DNA from: Amycolatopsis granulosa
GTDB taxonomy: Bacteria; Actinomycetota; Actinomycetes; Mycobacteriales; Pseudonocardiaceae
NCBI RefSeq assembly: GCF_011758745.1
Contig: NZ_JAANOV010000001.1
Location: 2,604,001-2,668,000, forward strand
DNA length: 64,000 bases
Direction of reading: 5' to 3'
Shown here: piece after piece, positions 1-8,438 of the stretch
Layout of the letters: each line of letters begins with the position of its first letter
Numbering within the stretch: position 1 is the stretch's first letter
Program-made: the position numbers and the translations under genes
Notes under the pieces: model-generated
The model's input: only the letters and a program-made list of their open reading frames with translations
Databases searched by the model: none
Told to the model about the DNA's origin: nothing

Positions 1-49
1 CCTCCAGCACCTCGGGCCCGCCCAGGGCCCGCACATCGACAGCTCTCAT
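1..49 (-). CDS. NADPH:quinone oxidoreductase-like protein, N-terminus only (runs off the left edge)
   Basis: Reading down from an ATG at 49-47 gives MRAVDVRALGGPEVLE, the classic beginning of zinc-independent quinone oxidoreductases of the medium-chain dehydrogenase family, in which MRAvxVxxxGGPEVLE is highly conserved. Only 16 codons lie in the window, so cofactor and catalytic motifs cannot be checked. It is divergent from the HxlR regulator at 117, a common pairing in which the regulator controls the oxidoreductase. The assignment rests on this short N-terminal match plus the context. Confidence 0.6.
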   Translation of the reverse strand, partial: MRAVDVRALGGPEVLE

Positions 50-125
50 GCCGAAGATCGTCGACTCGCACGGTATCCGTTGTAAAGAAGGCACCTTCCT
101 GATATCCAGGTACCTCATGGATACC
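50..125. promoter_or_regulatory. divergent control region with repeated GGTATCC half-sites
   Basis: The 67-base gap between the oxidoreductase start (49) and the HxlR start (117) must hold both promoters. It contains GGTATCC at 72-78, GATATCC at 101-107 and the inverted copy GGATACC at 119-125, plus the near-palindromes AAGGCACCTT (88-97) and GGTACC (109-114). Repeated and inverted short sites are what is expected for dimeric HxlR regulators. Which repeat is bound is an inference. Confidence 0.4.
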
Positions 126-500
126 GTCCAGTCCTACCTGAAGGCCTGCCCGGCCCGCACCGTGCTCGACACGCTCGCCAACAAGTGGAGCCTGCTGGTA
201 CTCAGCTCACTGCGCCGCCACGACGGCCCGATGCGGTTCAACGAGCTGCGCCGCCTGCTCGAGGGCATTACGCAGAAATCGCTCACCCAGACGCTGCGCG
301 TCCTGGAGCGCGACGGCCTGGTCGACCGGGCCGTCTACCCGACCGTGCCGCCGCGGGTCGAATACGCGGTGACGGACCTGGGCGCGCAGGTCGGGGACAT
401 GTTCTCCGTCCTCGGCGACTGGGCCCAGGAGCACGTGGACGAGATCCTGGCGGCCCGGGAGGCGTTCGACAACCGGCCGACACCCGGACCGGTCCGGTAG
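117..500 (+). CDS. HxlR-family winged-helix transcriptional regulator
   Basis: A 127-residue HxlR/MarR-like DNA-binding protein. The family signature is clear: a Cys near the N-terminus (KACPARTVLD), then NKWSLLVLSSL, then the helix-turn-helix and wing region with RFNELRRLLEGITQKSLT and LRVLERDGLVDR, and a dimerisation helix. HxlR proteins often sense reactive electrophiles or oxidants through that Cys. An ATG at 48 is in frame but would put the start inside the divergent promoter. The ATG at 117, preceded by CAGG, gives the usual family length. It probably represses itself and the divergent oxidoreductase; the inducer cannot be told from sequence. Confidence 0.88.
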   Translation: MDTVQSYLKACPARTVLDTLANKWSLLVLSSLRRHDGPMRFNELRRLLEGITQKSLTQTLRVLERDGLVDRAVYPTVPPRVEYAVTDLGAQVGDMFSVLGDWAQEHVDEILAAREAFDNRPTPGPVR

Positions 501-555
501 TTCCCAACCGGGTTGACCGTCGGTAGTTTCCTCGCTACAGGACGAGGGAGGCTGC

Positions 556-2475
556 ATGACGTCGATCACCCGCCGCCACGCGCTGCGCGCGTTCGCCGCC
601 GGAACCGCGGGGGCCACCGTGGTCTCCGGCGCGTCGCTCAGCACGCCGCCCGGTGCGTTGGCCGCCACGGGCGGGGCGCGGCAGCGCGCCTTCGCCGCCG
701 CGGCCGCGGAGTTCGGCGTCCCGGAACCCGTGCTGCTCGCCGTGTCGTACCTGAAGTCCCGCTGGGACTCGCACGGCGGCGCGCCGAGCACCGGTGCCGG
801 TTTCGGCCCGCTGCACCTGACCGACCTGCGTGCCGTCGCCGCCGGCGGCAGCCATCACGACCACGGCGCCGAGGACCCGCGCGGGGACAGCGCGCGCCGG
901 GTGCTCGCGCCGCACACGTCGCCGGCGTTGCAGACGGTCGACCTCGCCGCGTCGCTGACCGGGGTGGACGCCGAGACGCTGCGGACCGACCCGGTGCAGA
1001 ACATCCGGGGCGGCGCCGCGGTGCTGGCCCACTACCAGCGCGAGCTGGGTGTGCGGGCGGACGGGCCGGACGGCTGGTACGGCGCGGTCGCCCGTTACAG
1101 CGGGGCGCCGGACACCGGGACAGCGACGTTCTTCGCCGACGAGGTGTACGCGACGATCATCTCCGGCGCGAGCCGCACCACCGACGACGGCCAGGTCGTC
1201 ACGCTCCCCGCGACGCCGGTGTCGCCGCGCCGCGAGCAGGTGCTCACACTCGGGTTGACCACCATCGCCGAGGGTGCTCCGGAAGCGCCACCCGGGCTGC
1301 CCGTCGAGTGGATCCCGGCCCCGTACCAGGACCTCGGCAACGGCGACCACGGCAACTACGACCAGGCCGACCGGCCGAACTCCCAGCGCATCACGCACAT
1401 CGTCATCCACGACACCGAATGCACCTACGACGAGGCGATCGGCCTGGTGCAGGACCCGACGTACGTGTCCTGGCACTACACGCTGCGCTCGACCGACGGG
1501 CACGTCGCGCAGCACGTGCTGACCAAGGACGTCGGCTGGCACGCAGGGAACTGGTACCTCAACGCGAAGTCGATCGGCATCGAGCACGAGGGGTTCGCCG
1601 CGCAGGGCACCTGGTTCACCGAGGCGATGTACCGGACCTCGGCCACGCTGGTGCGGTACCTGGCCGAGACGTACCAGATCCCGCTGGACCGCGAGCACAT
1701 CGTGGGCCACGACAACGTGCCCGGCCCGACGCCGTCGAACGTGGCGGGGATGCACTGGGACCCGGCGCCGTACTGGGACTGGGCGCACTACTTCGACCTG
1801 CTCGGCGCACCGCTGAACCGGCGGCCGCTGCGGCAGCCGACCGGGATGGTCATGATCAAGCCGGACTTCGCGTCGAACACCACGGGCTACACGGGATGCG
1901 ACACGTCGGCGCCCGCCGCCGCGTGCCCCGCACGCGGGTCCTCGGCGCTGTTCCTGCGCACCGAGCCGCGCGACGATGCACCGCTGTTGCCCGACCCCGG
2001 CCTGCACCCCGACGGCGGGCCCTCGACCACCGGGATTTCCGACGTGGGCAGCCGGGTGTCGACCGGCCAGCGGTACGCGGTGGCGGAGACGCGCGGCGAG
2101 TGGACCGCCATCTGGTTCCTCGGCCGGCAGGGGTGGTTGCGCTCCTCGGGCGTGGTGCCGGTGCTGGGTCAGGTGGTGACGCCGCGTCCTGGCCTCGACT
2201 CGGTGCCGGTGTACGGACGGGCGTATCCGGAGCCCGAGGCGTACCCGGCCGACATCCCGCCGCAGGAGATCGTGCCGCTGCAATACACGCTGCCCGCGGG
2301 CCAGAAGTACGCGGCGGGCCCGGCACTGCCCGGCGAGTACTTCTGGGCGGCGACCTTCGACCCGGCGCAGCACGTCGTGGTGCGCGGCACGACGCAGTAC
2401 GTGCAGATCCAGTTCGGCCACCGCGTGGCCTTCGTCAAGCTGGACGATGTGCTGCTGTCACGCACGCGCCCCTGA
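556..2475 (+). CDS. secreted N-acetylmuramoyl-L-alanine amidase (Amidase_2/PGRP) with a degenerate SLT-like region
   Basis: A 639-residue exported peptidoglycan hydrolase. The N-terminus (TRRHALRAFAAGTAGA, ending near PPGALAA) looks like a Tat signal. Residues about 50-220 resemble the lysozyme-like SLT fold (EFGVPEPVLLAVSYLKSRWD, then GFGPLHLTDL), but the catalytic Glu of the usual QxES motif is Lys here. Residues about 250-420 are a zinc amidase domain: first ligand His near 285 in THIVIHDTE, then VGWHAGNW, then HIVGHDNVPG with DPAPYWDW. The C-terminus contains an SH3-like stretch (TGQRYAVAETRGEWTAIWF) that may bind wall. GGGAGG precedes the ATG with good spacing. It faces tsaD convergently with only 23 bases between stops. 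The amidase call is firm; the SLT-like region is an inference. Confidence 0.88.
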   Translation: MTSITRRHALRAFAAGTAGATVVSGASLSTPPGALAATGGARQRAFAAAAAEFGVPEPVLLAVSYLKSRWDSHGGAPSTGAGFGPLHLTDLRAVAAGGSHHDHGAEDPRGDSARRVLAPHTSPALQTVDLAASLTGVDAETLRTDPVQNIRGGAAVLAHYQRELGVRADGPDGWYGAVARYSGAPDTGTATFFADEVYATIISGASRTTDDGQVVTLPATPVSPRREQVLTLGLTTIAEGAPEAPPGLPVEWIPAPYQDLGNGDHGNYDQADRPNSQRITHIVIHDTECTYDEAIGLVQDPTYVSWHYTLRSTDGHVAQHVLTKDVGWHAGNWYLNAKSIGIEHEGFAAQGTWFTEAMYRTSATLVRYLAETYQIPLDREHIVGHDNVPGPTPSNVAGMHWDPAPYWDWAHYFDLLGAPLNRRPLRQPTGMVMIKPDFASNTTGYTGCDTSAPAAACPARGSSALFLRTEPRDDAPLLPDPGLHPDGGPSTTGISDVGSRVSTGQRYAVAETRGEWTAIWFLGRQGWLRSSGVVPVLGQVVTPRPGLDSVPVYGRAYPEPEAYPADIPPQEIVPLQYTLPAGQKYAAGPALPGEYFWAATFDPAQHVVVRGTTQYVQIQFGHRVAFVKLDDVLLSRTRP

Positions 2476-2498
2476 CCACCGCGTCCCGGCCGGGCGGT

Positions 2499-3551
2499 CT
2501 ACGCCTCGATCGAGACGATCTCCACCGGCAGCGCCGGGTTCGCCGACAGGTCCAGCGCCGACGGCTTCCGGCCGGCGGCGACCACGTGCGCACCCAGCGC
2601 GGCGATCATCGCACCGTTGTCGGTGCACAGCCGGGGCCTCGGCACCCGCAGTTCGATCCCCGCGGCCGCGCACCGCTCACGCGCCAGGGCCGACAGCCGG
2701 GAGTTCGCGGCGACCCCGCCGGAGATCACCAGCGTGCCGATGCCCTCCTCCCGCGCCGCGCGGACCGCCTTCGCGGTCAGCACATCGGCCACCGCCTCCT
2801 GGAAGGACGCCGCGACGTCGTCGACCGGGATCTCCTCACCCCGGCGCTCGGCGTTCTCGACCCACCGCGCCACCGCGGTCTTCAGCCCGGAGAACGAGAA
2901 GTCGTACTTCGCGTCGCGCGGCCCGGTCATGCCACGCGGGAAGGCGATCGCCGACGGGTTGCCCGCCCGCGCCGCCTGGTCGATCGGCGGCCCGCCCGGG
3001 TACGGCAGGCCCAGCACGCGGGCGACCTTGTCGTACGCCTCACCGGCGGCGTCGTCCACAGTGGATCCCAGCTCGGTGATCCCGCCGGCGATGTCGTCCA
3101 CCCGCAACAGTTGCGTGTGGCCACCGGACACCAGCAGTGCCAAGCACGGCTTCGGCAGCGGGCCGTGCTGCAACGTGTCCACCGCGATGTGCCCGGCCAG
3201 GTGGTTGACGCCGAAGAGCGGAACGTCCAGCGCCGCCGCGTACGCCTTCGCGGCCGAGACCCCGACCAGCAGTGCACCGGCCAGGCCCGGCCCGGCCGTC
3301 ACCGCGATCGCGTCCACATCGGACAACCCGAGCCCGGCCGTGGCGAACGCGCGCTGCGCGGTCGGCACCATCGCCTCCAGGTGGGCGCGGCTGGCGACCT
3401 CCGGCACCACCCCGCCGAAGCGCGCGTGCTGCTCGACGCTGGACGCCACCTCGTCCGCGAGCAGCTCGACGGTGCCGTCGTCGTGCAACCGCACGAGACC
3501 GACACCGGTTTCGTCGCAGGAGCTCTCGATGCCGAGGACGACACGGGACAT
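2499..3551 (-). CDS. tsaD: tRNA N6-threonylcarbamoyladenosine synthase subunit TsaD
   Basis: The 350-residue catalytic subunit that transfers threonylcarbamoyl to A37 of ANN-decoding tRNAs, together with TsaB and TsaE. It begins [17 protein letters not shown], typical of the ASKHA-fold TsaD/Kae1 family, and has the metal-binding pair in [10 protein letters not shown] and the late motif [12 protein letters not shown] longer open frame exists upstream, but the ATG at 3551 matches the family start and overlaps the rimI stop by one base (TGATG), so the two are translationally coupled. Order tsaB-rimI-tsaD is the same as M. tuberculosis Rv3421c-Rv3419c. Confidence 0.97.
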   Translation of the reverse strand: MSRVVLGIESSCDETGVGLVRLHDDGTVELLADEVASSVEQHARFGGVVPEVASRAHLEAMVPTAQRAFATAGLGLSDVDAIAVTAGPGLAGALLVGVSAAKAYAAALDVPLFGVNHLAGHIAVDTLQHGPLPKPCLALLVSGGHTQLLRVDDIAGGITELGSTVDDAAGEAYDKVARVLGLPYPGGPPIDQAARAGNPSAIAFPRGMTGPRDAKYDFSFSGLKTAVARWVENAERRGEEIPVDDVAASFQEAVADVLTAKAVRAAREEGIGTLVISGGVAANSRLSALARERCAAAGIELRVPRPRLCTDNGAMIAALGAHVVAAGRKPSALDLSANPALPVEIVSIEA

Positions 3552-4021
3552 CAGCCCACCTCCTGCTCGCTCGCGCCGGGGCGCATCATCGTGTACGCGT
3601 CCGCCCCGGACGGGTGGTAGTAACGCTTGCGCAGGCCGATCCGCTCGAAACCGTGGCGCCGGTACAGCTCCTGCGCGCGGTGGTTGTCCGTGCGGACCTC
3701 CAGGAACACCGGCGCGCGCAGCTCGTCGGCCCGGTCCAGCAGGGCACGCAGCAGCGCGGTGCCGACACCCTGCCCCTGGTAACCCGGGTCGACGCCGATG
3801 GTGTGGATGCTCGCCTCGTAGTCGCCGCGGGGGCCGACGACCGCCAGGCCCGCGTAGCCGATCAGGACGTCCTCGGAGCTGTACGCGCCGAGGTAGTAGG
3901 CCCCGGACTCCAGCTCGCTGTGGAACGCCCGGGCACTCCACGGGTCGTCGACGGCGAACAGCACCTTCTCGATCTCCACGCAGCGCGGGACGTCCTTGCG
4001 GCGCAGCTTGCCGAGCTTCAC
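3551..4021 (-). CDS. rimI: ribosomal protein S18-alanine N-acetyltransferase RimI
   Basis: A 156-residue GNAT acetyltransferase. The acetyl-CoA-binding motif is [19 protein letters not shown], followed by [17 protein letters not shown] and the aromatic C-terminal loop RKRYYHPSG common to RimI. The start is GTG, within GTGA, overlapping the tsaB stop by four bases. It lies between tsaB and tsaD, the conserved place for rimI in actinobacteria. RimI classically acetylates the N-terminus of S18; in actinobacteria it may have other N-terminal targets. Confidence 0.93.
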   Translation of the reverse strand: MKLGKLRRKDVPRCVEIEKVLFAVDDPWSARAFHSELESGAYYLGAYSSEDVLIGYAGLAVVGPRGDYEASIHTIGVDPGYQGQGVGTALLRALLDRADELRAPVFLEVRTDNHRAQELYRRHGFERIGLRKRYYHPSGADAYTMMRPGASEQEVG

Positions 4022-4671
4022 GACGCGGTCACCCGCTTCCGCGCGCCGGGCTCGACCGCGTCCGGGCGACGCAGGTACAGCGGCGTCAGCGGGGCGGGCT
4101 CGGCCCCACCGAGCAGGGCGTCCCGGGCGGCTTCGGCCAAACCGGCGGTGCTGGGGTAGTACGGCTCGACCACACGCGCGCCGAGCTGCTCGGCGTACCG
4201 GCGGGCGCCGTCCCCGGCGGCGACGGAGAAGGACAGCTCAGCGGGCGCCTGGACGTGCGGGCCGTCGGTGCGGGTGCCGTCGGCGGCGTAGGCCGCCCAG
4301 TAGACCTCGCGGCGCCGCGCGTCGGTCACGACGTGGAAGGGCTCGCCCACGGTGACCTGCCGGGCGATCGCGTCGAGGCTGCACACCGGGTGGACCGGCA
4401 CGCCGAGCGCGTGCCCGAGGGCGGCTGCGGTGGCGAGACCGGCGCGCAGCCCGGTGAACGGCCCGGGCCCGGCGCCGACGACGATCGCCGCGACGTCCGT
4501 CACCGCGGCACCCGCGTCCCGCGCGGCCTCCAGGGCGTGCGGCGTGATCAGTTCGCCGTGCGCCCGCGCGTCGAGCGTCACCCGCTCACCCAGCACGGCG
4601 ACGCCCGCGCCGAGCTCGGCGACCCCGGCGGTCACCGCGGGCGTCGACGTGTCCAGAGCCAGTACCAGCAC
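4018..4671 (-). CDS. tsaB: t6A biosynthesis adaptor protein TsaB
   Basis: A 217-residue paralogue of TsaD that dimerises with it and recruits TsaE. It begins [16 protein letters not shown] and contains [15 protein letters not shown], the TsaB family signature, but lacks the two metal-binding His residues of TsaD. The start is GTG at 4671. A TACGCT element lies about eight bases upstream and GGAGAG directly before the codon, so this may be the first gene of the tsaB-rimI-tsaD operon with a very short leader. TsaE, usually adjacent, is at 8439, separated by the malonate genes. Confidence 0.95.
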   Translation of the reverse strand: MLVLALDTSTPAVTAGVAELGAGVAVLGERVTLDARAHGELITPHALEAARDAGAAVTDVAAIVVGAGPGPFTGLRAGLATAAALGHALGVPVHPVCSLDAIARQVTVGEPFHVVTDARRREVYWAAYAADGTRTDGPHVQAPAELSFSVAAGDGARRYAEQLGARVVEPYYPSTAGLAEAARDALLGGAEPAPLTPLYLRRPDAVEPGARKRVTAS

Positions 4672-4737
4672 AGCTCTCCAGCGTACGGCGTGCGCGCCGA
4701 CCTGCGGTTACCGGGTTGGCCGGGCTGGTGGAACACC

Positions 4738-5445
4738 TCAGGTGTCCTCGGGATCCCAGCTCAGCAGGCGCACCTCGGCGACCGTGCGCAGGTGCTGCCG
4801 CATCGCGGCGGAGGCGGTTGCCGGGTTGCAGTCGCGGATCGCCTCCGCGATCGCGATGTGCTGCTCCAGCGAGCGCGGTGGGCGGCCCGGCTGCCGCAGC
4901 GATTCGGTGCGGCTTTCGGTGATCTGGTCGGCCATCGCGTCCATGAACTCGGCCAGCAGGGCGCTGTGCGCGGCCGCCGTCACCGCGGCGTGGAACCGCC
5001 GGTCGCCCTCGACGCCGGCGCCGCCGTCCGCCAGTTCGGACGCCATCAGCTCCAGCGCCGACTCCAGCGCGCGCAGATCGTCCTCCGTCCGGCGCATCGC
5101 CGCCAGCTCGGCCAGCTTCGTCTCCAGCGCCTCGCGCGCGTCCAGCACGTCCGGCAGGCGCCGGCGGCGATCGACCAGCCGCTCCACCGGCTCGGTCGCG
5201 TCCAGGGTGTCCCGCACCAGGTACGTCCCGCCGCCGTGCCGGGTCTCGACCAGGCCCTGCACCTCCAGCACCACGATCGCCTGCTTCACCGACGCCCGGC
5301 TCACGCCCAGCCGCTGCGCCAGCTCCCGCTCGGCCGGCAACCGGTCGCCGGTGCGCAGCCCGGCTTCCGCGGCGTACGCCCGCACCCGCTCCAGGACCTG
5401 CTCGTACAGCCGCGGGCGGGCCATCGGACTCAGCGCATCGGACAC
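4738..5445 (-). CDS. GntR-family (FadR subfamily) regulator of the divergent malonate genes
   Basis: A 235-residue regulator. The N-terminal winged helix is plain (RLPAERELAQRLGVSRASVK, then QAIVVLEVQGLVETRHGGG) and the C-terminal helical FCD ligand domain has the metal/ligand-type residues in EALETKLAELAAMRR, DRRFHAAVTAAAHS and EQHIAIAEAIRD. The GTG at 5445 is preferred because TAGGCT ends seven bases before it, the layout of a leaderless actinobacterial promoter. It is divergent from matB, and a large palindrome sits upstream, so it probably represses both, with a malonyl- or malonate-type ligand by analogy with MatR. That ligand is an inference. Confidence 0.88.
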   Translation of the reverse strand: MSDALSPMARPRLYEQVLERVRAYAAEAGLRTGDRLPAERELAQRLGVSRASVKQAIVVLEVQGLVETRHGGGTYLVRDTLDATEPVERLVDRRRRLPDVLDAREALETKLAELAAMRRTEDDLRALESALELMASELADGGAGVEGDRRFHAAVTAAAHSALLAEFMDAMADQITESRTESLRQPGRPPRSLEQHIAIAEAIRDCNPATASAAMRQHLRTVAEVRLLSWDPEDT

Positions 5446-5452
5446 GAACCGC

Positions 5453-5458
5453 AGCCTA
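5453..5458 (-). promoter_or_regulatory. -10 element TAGGCT of a leaderless promoter for the GntR gene
   Basis: TAGGCT matches the actinobacterial TAnnnT -10 consensus. Seven bases separate it from the GTG at 5445, so transcription would begin at or next to the start codon. No convincing -35 is seen, and the operator palindrome occupies that place. Confidence 0.55.
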
Positions 5459-5468
5459 GCCCTTGACA

Positions 5469-5510
5469 GGCTGAGGTGGCTGAGCCGCAAAGTGGTTCAG
5501 CCACTCAGCC
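5469..5510. promoter_or_regulatory. 42-base interrupted palindrome, probable GntR operator
   Basis: The arms GGCTGAGGTGGCTGA and TCAGCCACTCAGCC are inverted copies (one extra base in the left arm) around GCCGCAAAGTGGT. The palindrome lies immediately upstream of the GntR -10 and about 140 bases before matB, as expected for a FadR-type dimer site controlling both directions. TTGACA at 5463-5468 abuts it on the plus strand, but no -10 follows at the right distance. Confidence 0.65.
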
Positions 5511-5651
5511 AGTTGTCGGCCGCGGTGTGGGTCCAGCGGGTTTCCTTCTTCCGGCACCGCTCGTCCGCGGCGGATCATGGGCGCGTGGTACCCGCCGTCG
5601 TCCGGCTCGTGTGCATCGTGCCCGGGCGCGGCTGATCTGTGAGGAGTTGAC

Positions 5652-7091
5652 GTGACCGAACGGCTGTTCCCGGCTCTGGCGGAGCCGCCCGAGAAGGAGG
5701 CCCTGCGCTTCGGCGAGGTCTCGCTCGACTACGCCGAACTGGCGGTGATCGCCGGTTCGCTCGCCCGGGAGATCCGCGCCCAGTCACCCACCCGCGTCGC
5801 GGTCTGGGCGACGCCGACCGTCCACACGAGTGTCGCGGTGGTCGCGGCGCTGCTCGCCGGGGTCGCGGCGGTTCCCGTCAACCCCAAGATCGGCGAACGC
5901 GAACTGGACCACATCGTGAGCGACAGCACTCCGTCGCTGGTGCTCACCGAACCCGGCGCGAAGCTGCCCGAGCGGCTCGCCGCCCTGCCGCGTCAGCAGG
6001 TCCCGCTGATCGGCAGCCCGGGCGACCTGCCCGAGGAGCCCGGAGACGAGGCGCCCGCCCTGATCGTCTACACCTCCGGGACCACCGGGCCGCCCAAGGG
6101 TGTGGTCCTCCCGCGCCGCGCGATCTCCAGCACCCTGGACGCGCTGGCGGACGCGTGGCAGTGGACCGCCGACGACGTGCTCGTCCACGCGCTGCCGCTG
6201 TTCCACGTGCACGGGCTGATCCTCGGCATCCTCGGCCCGCTGCGCCGCGGCGGCACCGTGCACCACACCGGGCGGTTCGCCACCGAGGTGATCGCCCGTG
6301 AGCTGGCCACCGAGGCCACGATGATGTTCGGCGTCCCCACCATGTACCACCGGATCGCCGAGGAGGTCGGCGGCAACCCCGAGCTGGCGCAGGCGCTGAG
6401 CGGGGCCCGGCTGCTCGTCTCCGGGTCGGCGGCCCTGCCGGTGCACGACCACGAGCGCATCCACGCGGCCACCGGACAGCGCGTGGTCGAGCGGTACGGC
6501 ATGAGCGAGACGCTGATGAACACCAGCGTGCGCGCCGACGGCGAGCGCAAGCCGGGCACGGTGGGCGTGCCGCTGCGCGGGGTCGAGGTGCGGCTGGTCG
6601 ACGAGTCGGGCGCGGTCATCGAAGCCGGTGACGGCGAGACGGTCGGCGAGATCCAGGTGCGCGGGCCGAACCTGTTCACCGAGTACCTCAACCGCCCGGA
6701 CGCCACCGCCGAGGTGTTCACCGACGGCTGGTTCCGCACCGGCGACATGGCCACCCGGGACGCCGACGGCTACTACCGGATCGTCGGGCGCAAGGCCACC
6801 GACCTGATCAAGAGCGGCGGCTACAAGATCGGCGCCGGGGAGATCGAGAACGCATTGCTGGAGCACCCGGGCGTGGCCGAGGCCGCGGTGACCGGCGAGC
6901 CGGATCCGGATCTGGGTGAGCGGATCGTGGCGTGGATCGTGCCCGCCGGTGAGCGACCCGCGGAGCGGGAACTGGCCGACCACGTGGCCCGGCTGCTGTC
7001 GCCGCACAAGCGGCCGCGAGTGGTGCGGTTCCTGGATGCCCTGCCGCGCAACGACATGGGCAAGGTCATGAAACGGGCCCTGCATGCGTGA
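5652..7091 (+). CDS. matB: malonyl-/methylmalonyl-CoA synthetase MatB
   Basis: A 479-residue adenylate-forming enzyme that activates malonate or methylmalonate with ATP and CoA. It has the AMP-binding loop VYTSGTTGPPKG near residue 140, FHVHGLILGILGPLRRGG, ERYGMSETLMNTSVRADGE, FRTGDMATRD, KSGGYKIGAGEIE and the C-terminal catalytic Lys in RNDMGKVMKRAL. It reads almost throughout like Streptomyces coelicolor MatB as I recall it. GTG start with GAGGAG upstream. It overlaps the carboxyltransferase gene by eight bases. The product could feed polyketide extender units or fatty-acid synthesis. Confidence 0.95.
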   Translation: MTERLFPALAEPPEKEALRFGEVSLDYAELAVIAGSLAREIRAQSPTRVAVWATPTVHTSVAVVAALLAGVAAVPVNPKIGERELDHIVSDSTPSLVLTEPGAKLPERLAALPRQQVPLIGSPGDLPEEPGDEAPALIVYTSGTTGPPKGVVLPRRAISSTLDALADAWQWTADDVLVHALPLFHVHGLILGILGPLRRGGTVHHTGRFATEVIARELATEATMMFGVPTMYHRIAEEVGGNPELAQALSGARLLVSGSAALPVHDHERIHAATGQRVVERYGMSETLMNTSVRADGERKPGTVGVPLRGVEVRLVDESGAVIEAGDGETVGEIQVRGPNLFTEYLNRPDATAEVFTDGWFRTGDMATRDADGYYRIVGRKATDLIKSGGYKIGAGEIENALLEHPGVAEAAVTGEPDPDLGERIVAWIVPAGERPAERELADHVARLLSPHKRPRVVRFLDALPRNDMGKVMKRALHA

Positions 7092-8406
7092 GGGTGCCCG
7101 CGCCGTGATCGGCGCGGTGTGCTCCGGGTTCACCGAGCTGCCCGCACCACCGGAGGGCGGGTCCGCCGCGGACGGCCCGATCGGCTGGCCCGGTTACGAC
7201 GACGCGCGTGCCCGGGCGGCCGAGCGCACCGGTGAAGCGGAATCGGTGGTGTGCGGGGTCGGCGACTTCGGCGGCACCGCGGCCGTCGTGATCGCCTGGG
7301 AGTTCGGGTTCCTCGGCGGCTCCGTCGGGCGGCGCACCGGTGACCGGATCGAGGCCGCGTTCACCCGGGCGCGGGAGCTGCGCACGCCGGTCGTGTCGAT
7401 GATCGCGACCGGCGGCAGCCGCATGCAGGAAGGCATGGCGGCACTGTCCCAGCTGCAGCGGATCGCGCGGCAGGCGGCATTGATGCGCGACGCCGGGTTG
7501 CCGCAGATCGCCGTGGCGCGCGACCCGACGACCGGCGGCGGCTGGGCGACGCTCGGCGCGGGTTCGGACGTGACGCTGGCCCTGCCGGGCGCGCAGATCG
7601 GGTTCGCCGGATCGCGCGTGCGACCGCCCGGCGACACCTCGGCGTACACGGCGGAGTCCCAGCTGGCGTCGGGACACGTGGACCAGATCGTGCCGGCCGC
7701 GGAGCTGGGCGAGCGGCTCGGCCGGTGGCTGTCGCTGCTCACCGGCGCGGACGGCCGGCCGGCTGCGCCTCCGGCGGCGCTGGGCTCGGTGGATCTGCCC
7801 GCGGACGGCTGGGCGGCGGTGCGGGCGGCCCGCGCTCCCACCCGACCACGCGCGGAGTCCTATTTGGACGCCTACTTCGACTGGCGGGAAGAACTCGGCG
7901 GCGACCGGTGTGGCGGCGTCGACCCGGGCGTGCGGTGCGGGTTCGGGATGCGTTCCGGTGCCGCGATCGCCTATGCGGCCCAGTGCGGGACCGCGACGTT
8001 GCCCTCCGGCTTCCGGACCGCGGCGCGGCTGATCCGGCTGGCGGACCGCCTCGGGATCCCGGTGCTGACCCTGGTGGACACCCCCGGCGCGGCGAACGAC
8101 CCGGACGCCGAGCGGTCCGGGGCGGGCGCGGCCATCGCGGAGGTGTTCGCGGCGGTGGCCGGTGCGCGGGTACCGGTGACGACGCTGGTGATCGGCGAGG
8201 GCGGGTCGGGCGGCGCGCTGGCGTTCGCGCACCCGGGGCGGACGTGGGTGACGCCGGACAGCTACTTCTCGGTGACCTCACCGGAAGCGGCCACCTCCAT
8301 CCTCAAGCGACCGTCCGAAGAGGTCCCGGCGACCGCGAACCAGCTGCGGTTGCGGCCGCAGGACCTCGTGGAACTGGGTGTCGCGCGGGGCATCGTGGGC
8401 CGCTGA
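7084..8406 (+). CDS. acyl-CoA carboxylase carboxyltransferase (fused beta-alpha halves)
   Basis: A 440-residue carboxyltransferase with an AccD-like half (MIATGGSRMQEGMAALSQLQ, about residues 100-120) and an AccA-like half (TLVDTPGA near 330 and VIGEGGSGGALAFAHPG near 370). There is no four-Cys zinc ribbon and no biotin-carrier domain, so it needs partners encoded elsewhere. It is shorter than the roughly 520-residue actinobacterial AccD/PccB proteins. The ATG at 7084 lies inside the end of matB, so the two are coupled. A similar neighbour accompanies matB in Streptomyces. It probably interconverts malonyl-CoA and acetyl-CoA, or carboxylates another acyl-CoA; the substrate is unknown. Confidence 0.85.
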   Translation: MREGARAVIGAVCSGFTELPAPPEGGSAADGPIGWPGYDDARARAAERTGEAESVVCGVGDFGGTAAVVIAWEFGFLGGSVGRRTGDRIEAAFTRARELRTPVVSMIATGGSRMQEGMAALSQLQRIARQAALMRDAGLPQIAVARDPTTGGGWATLGAGSDVTLALPGAQIGFAGSRVRPPGDTSAYTAESQLASGHVDQIVPAAELGERLGRWLSLLTGADGRPAAPPAALGSVDLPADGWAAVRAARAPTRPRAESYLDAYFDWREELGGDRCGGVDPGVRCGFGMRSGAAIAYAAQCGTATLPSGFRTAARLIRLADRLGIPVLTLVDTPGAANDPDAERSGAGAAIAEVFAAVAGARVPVTTLVIGEGGSGGALAFAHPGRTWVTPDSYFSVTSPEAATSILKRPSEEVPATANQLRLRPQDLVELGVARGIVGR

Positions 8407-8407
8407 C

Positions 8408-8424
8408 CCCGCGCCGGACGCGGG
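8408..8424. terminator. short hairpin between convergent genes
   Basis: CCCGCG (8408-8413) pairs perfectly with CGCGGG (8419-8424) around a five-base loop, in the 32-base gap between the stops of the carboxyltransferase and tsaE. It could end transcription from both sides. There is no T tract. Confidence 0.4.
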
Positions 8425-8438
8425 ACCCCGCGAGCCGG

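Noticed and set aside
513-3620. A plus-strand open frame of over 1000 codons across the amidase and tsaD
   Set aside because: It is very Arg/Ala/Gly-rich with no family features and is explained as an out-of-phase shadow of GC-rich real genes; the amidase and tsaD read cleanly in their own frames.
5463-5491. TTGACA as -35 of a matB promoter
   Set aside because: No TAnnnT element lies 16-19 bases downstream, so the hexamer alone is not enough.
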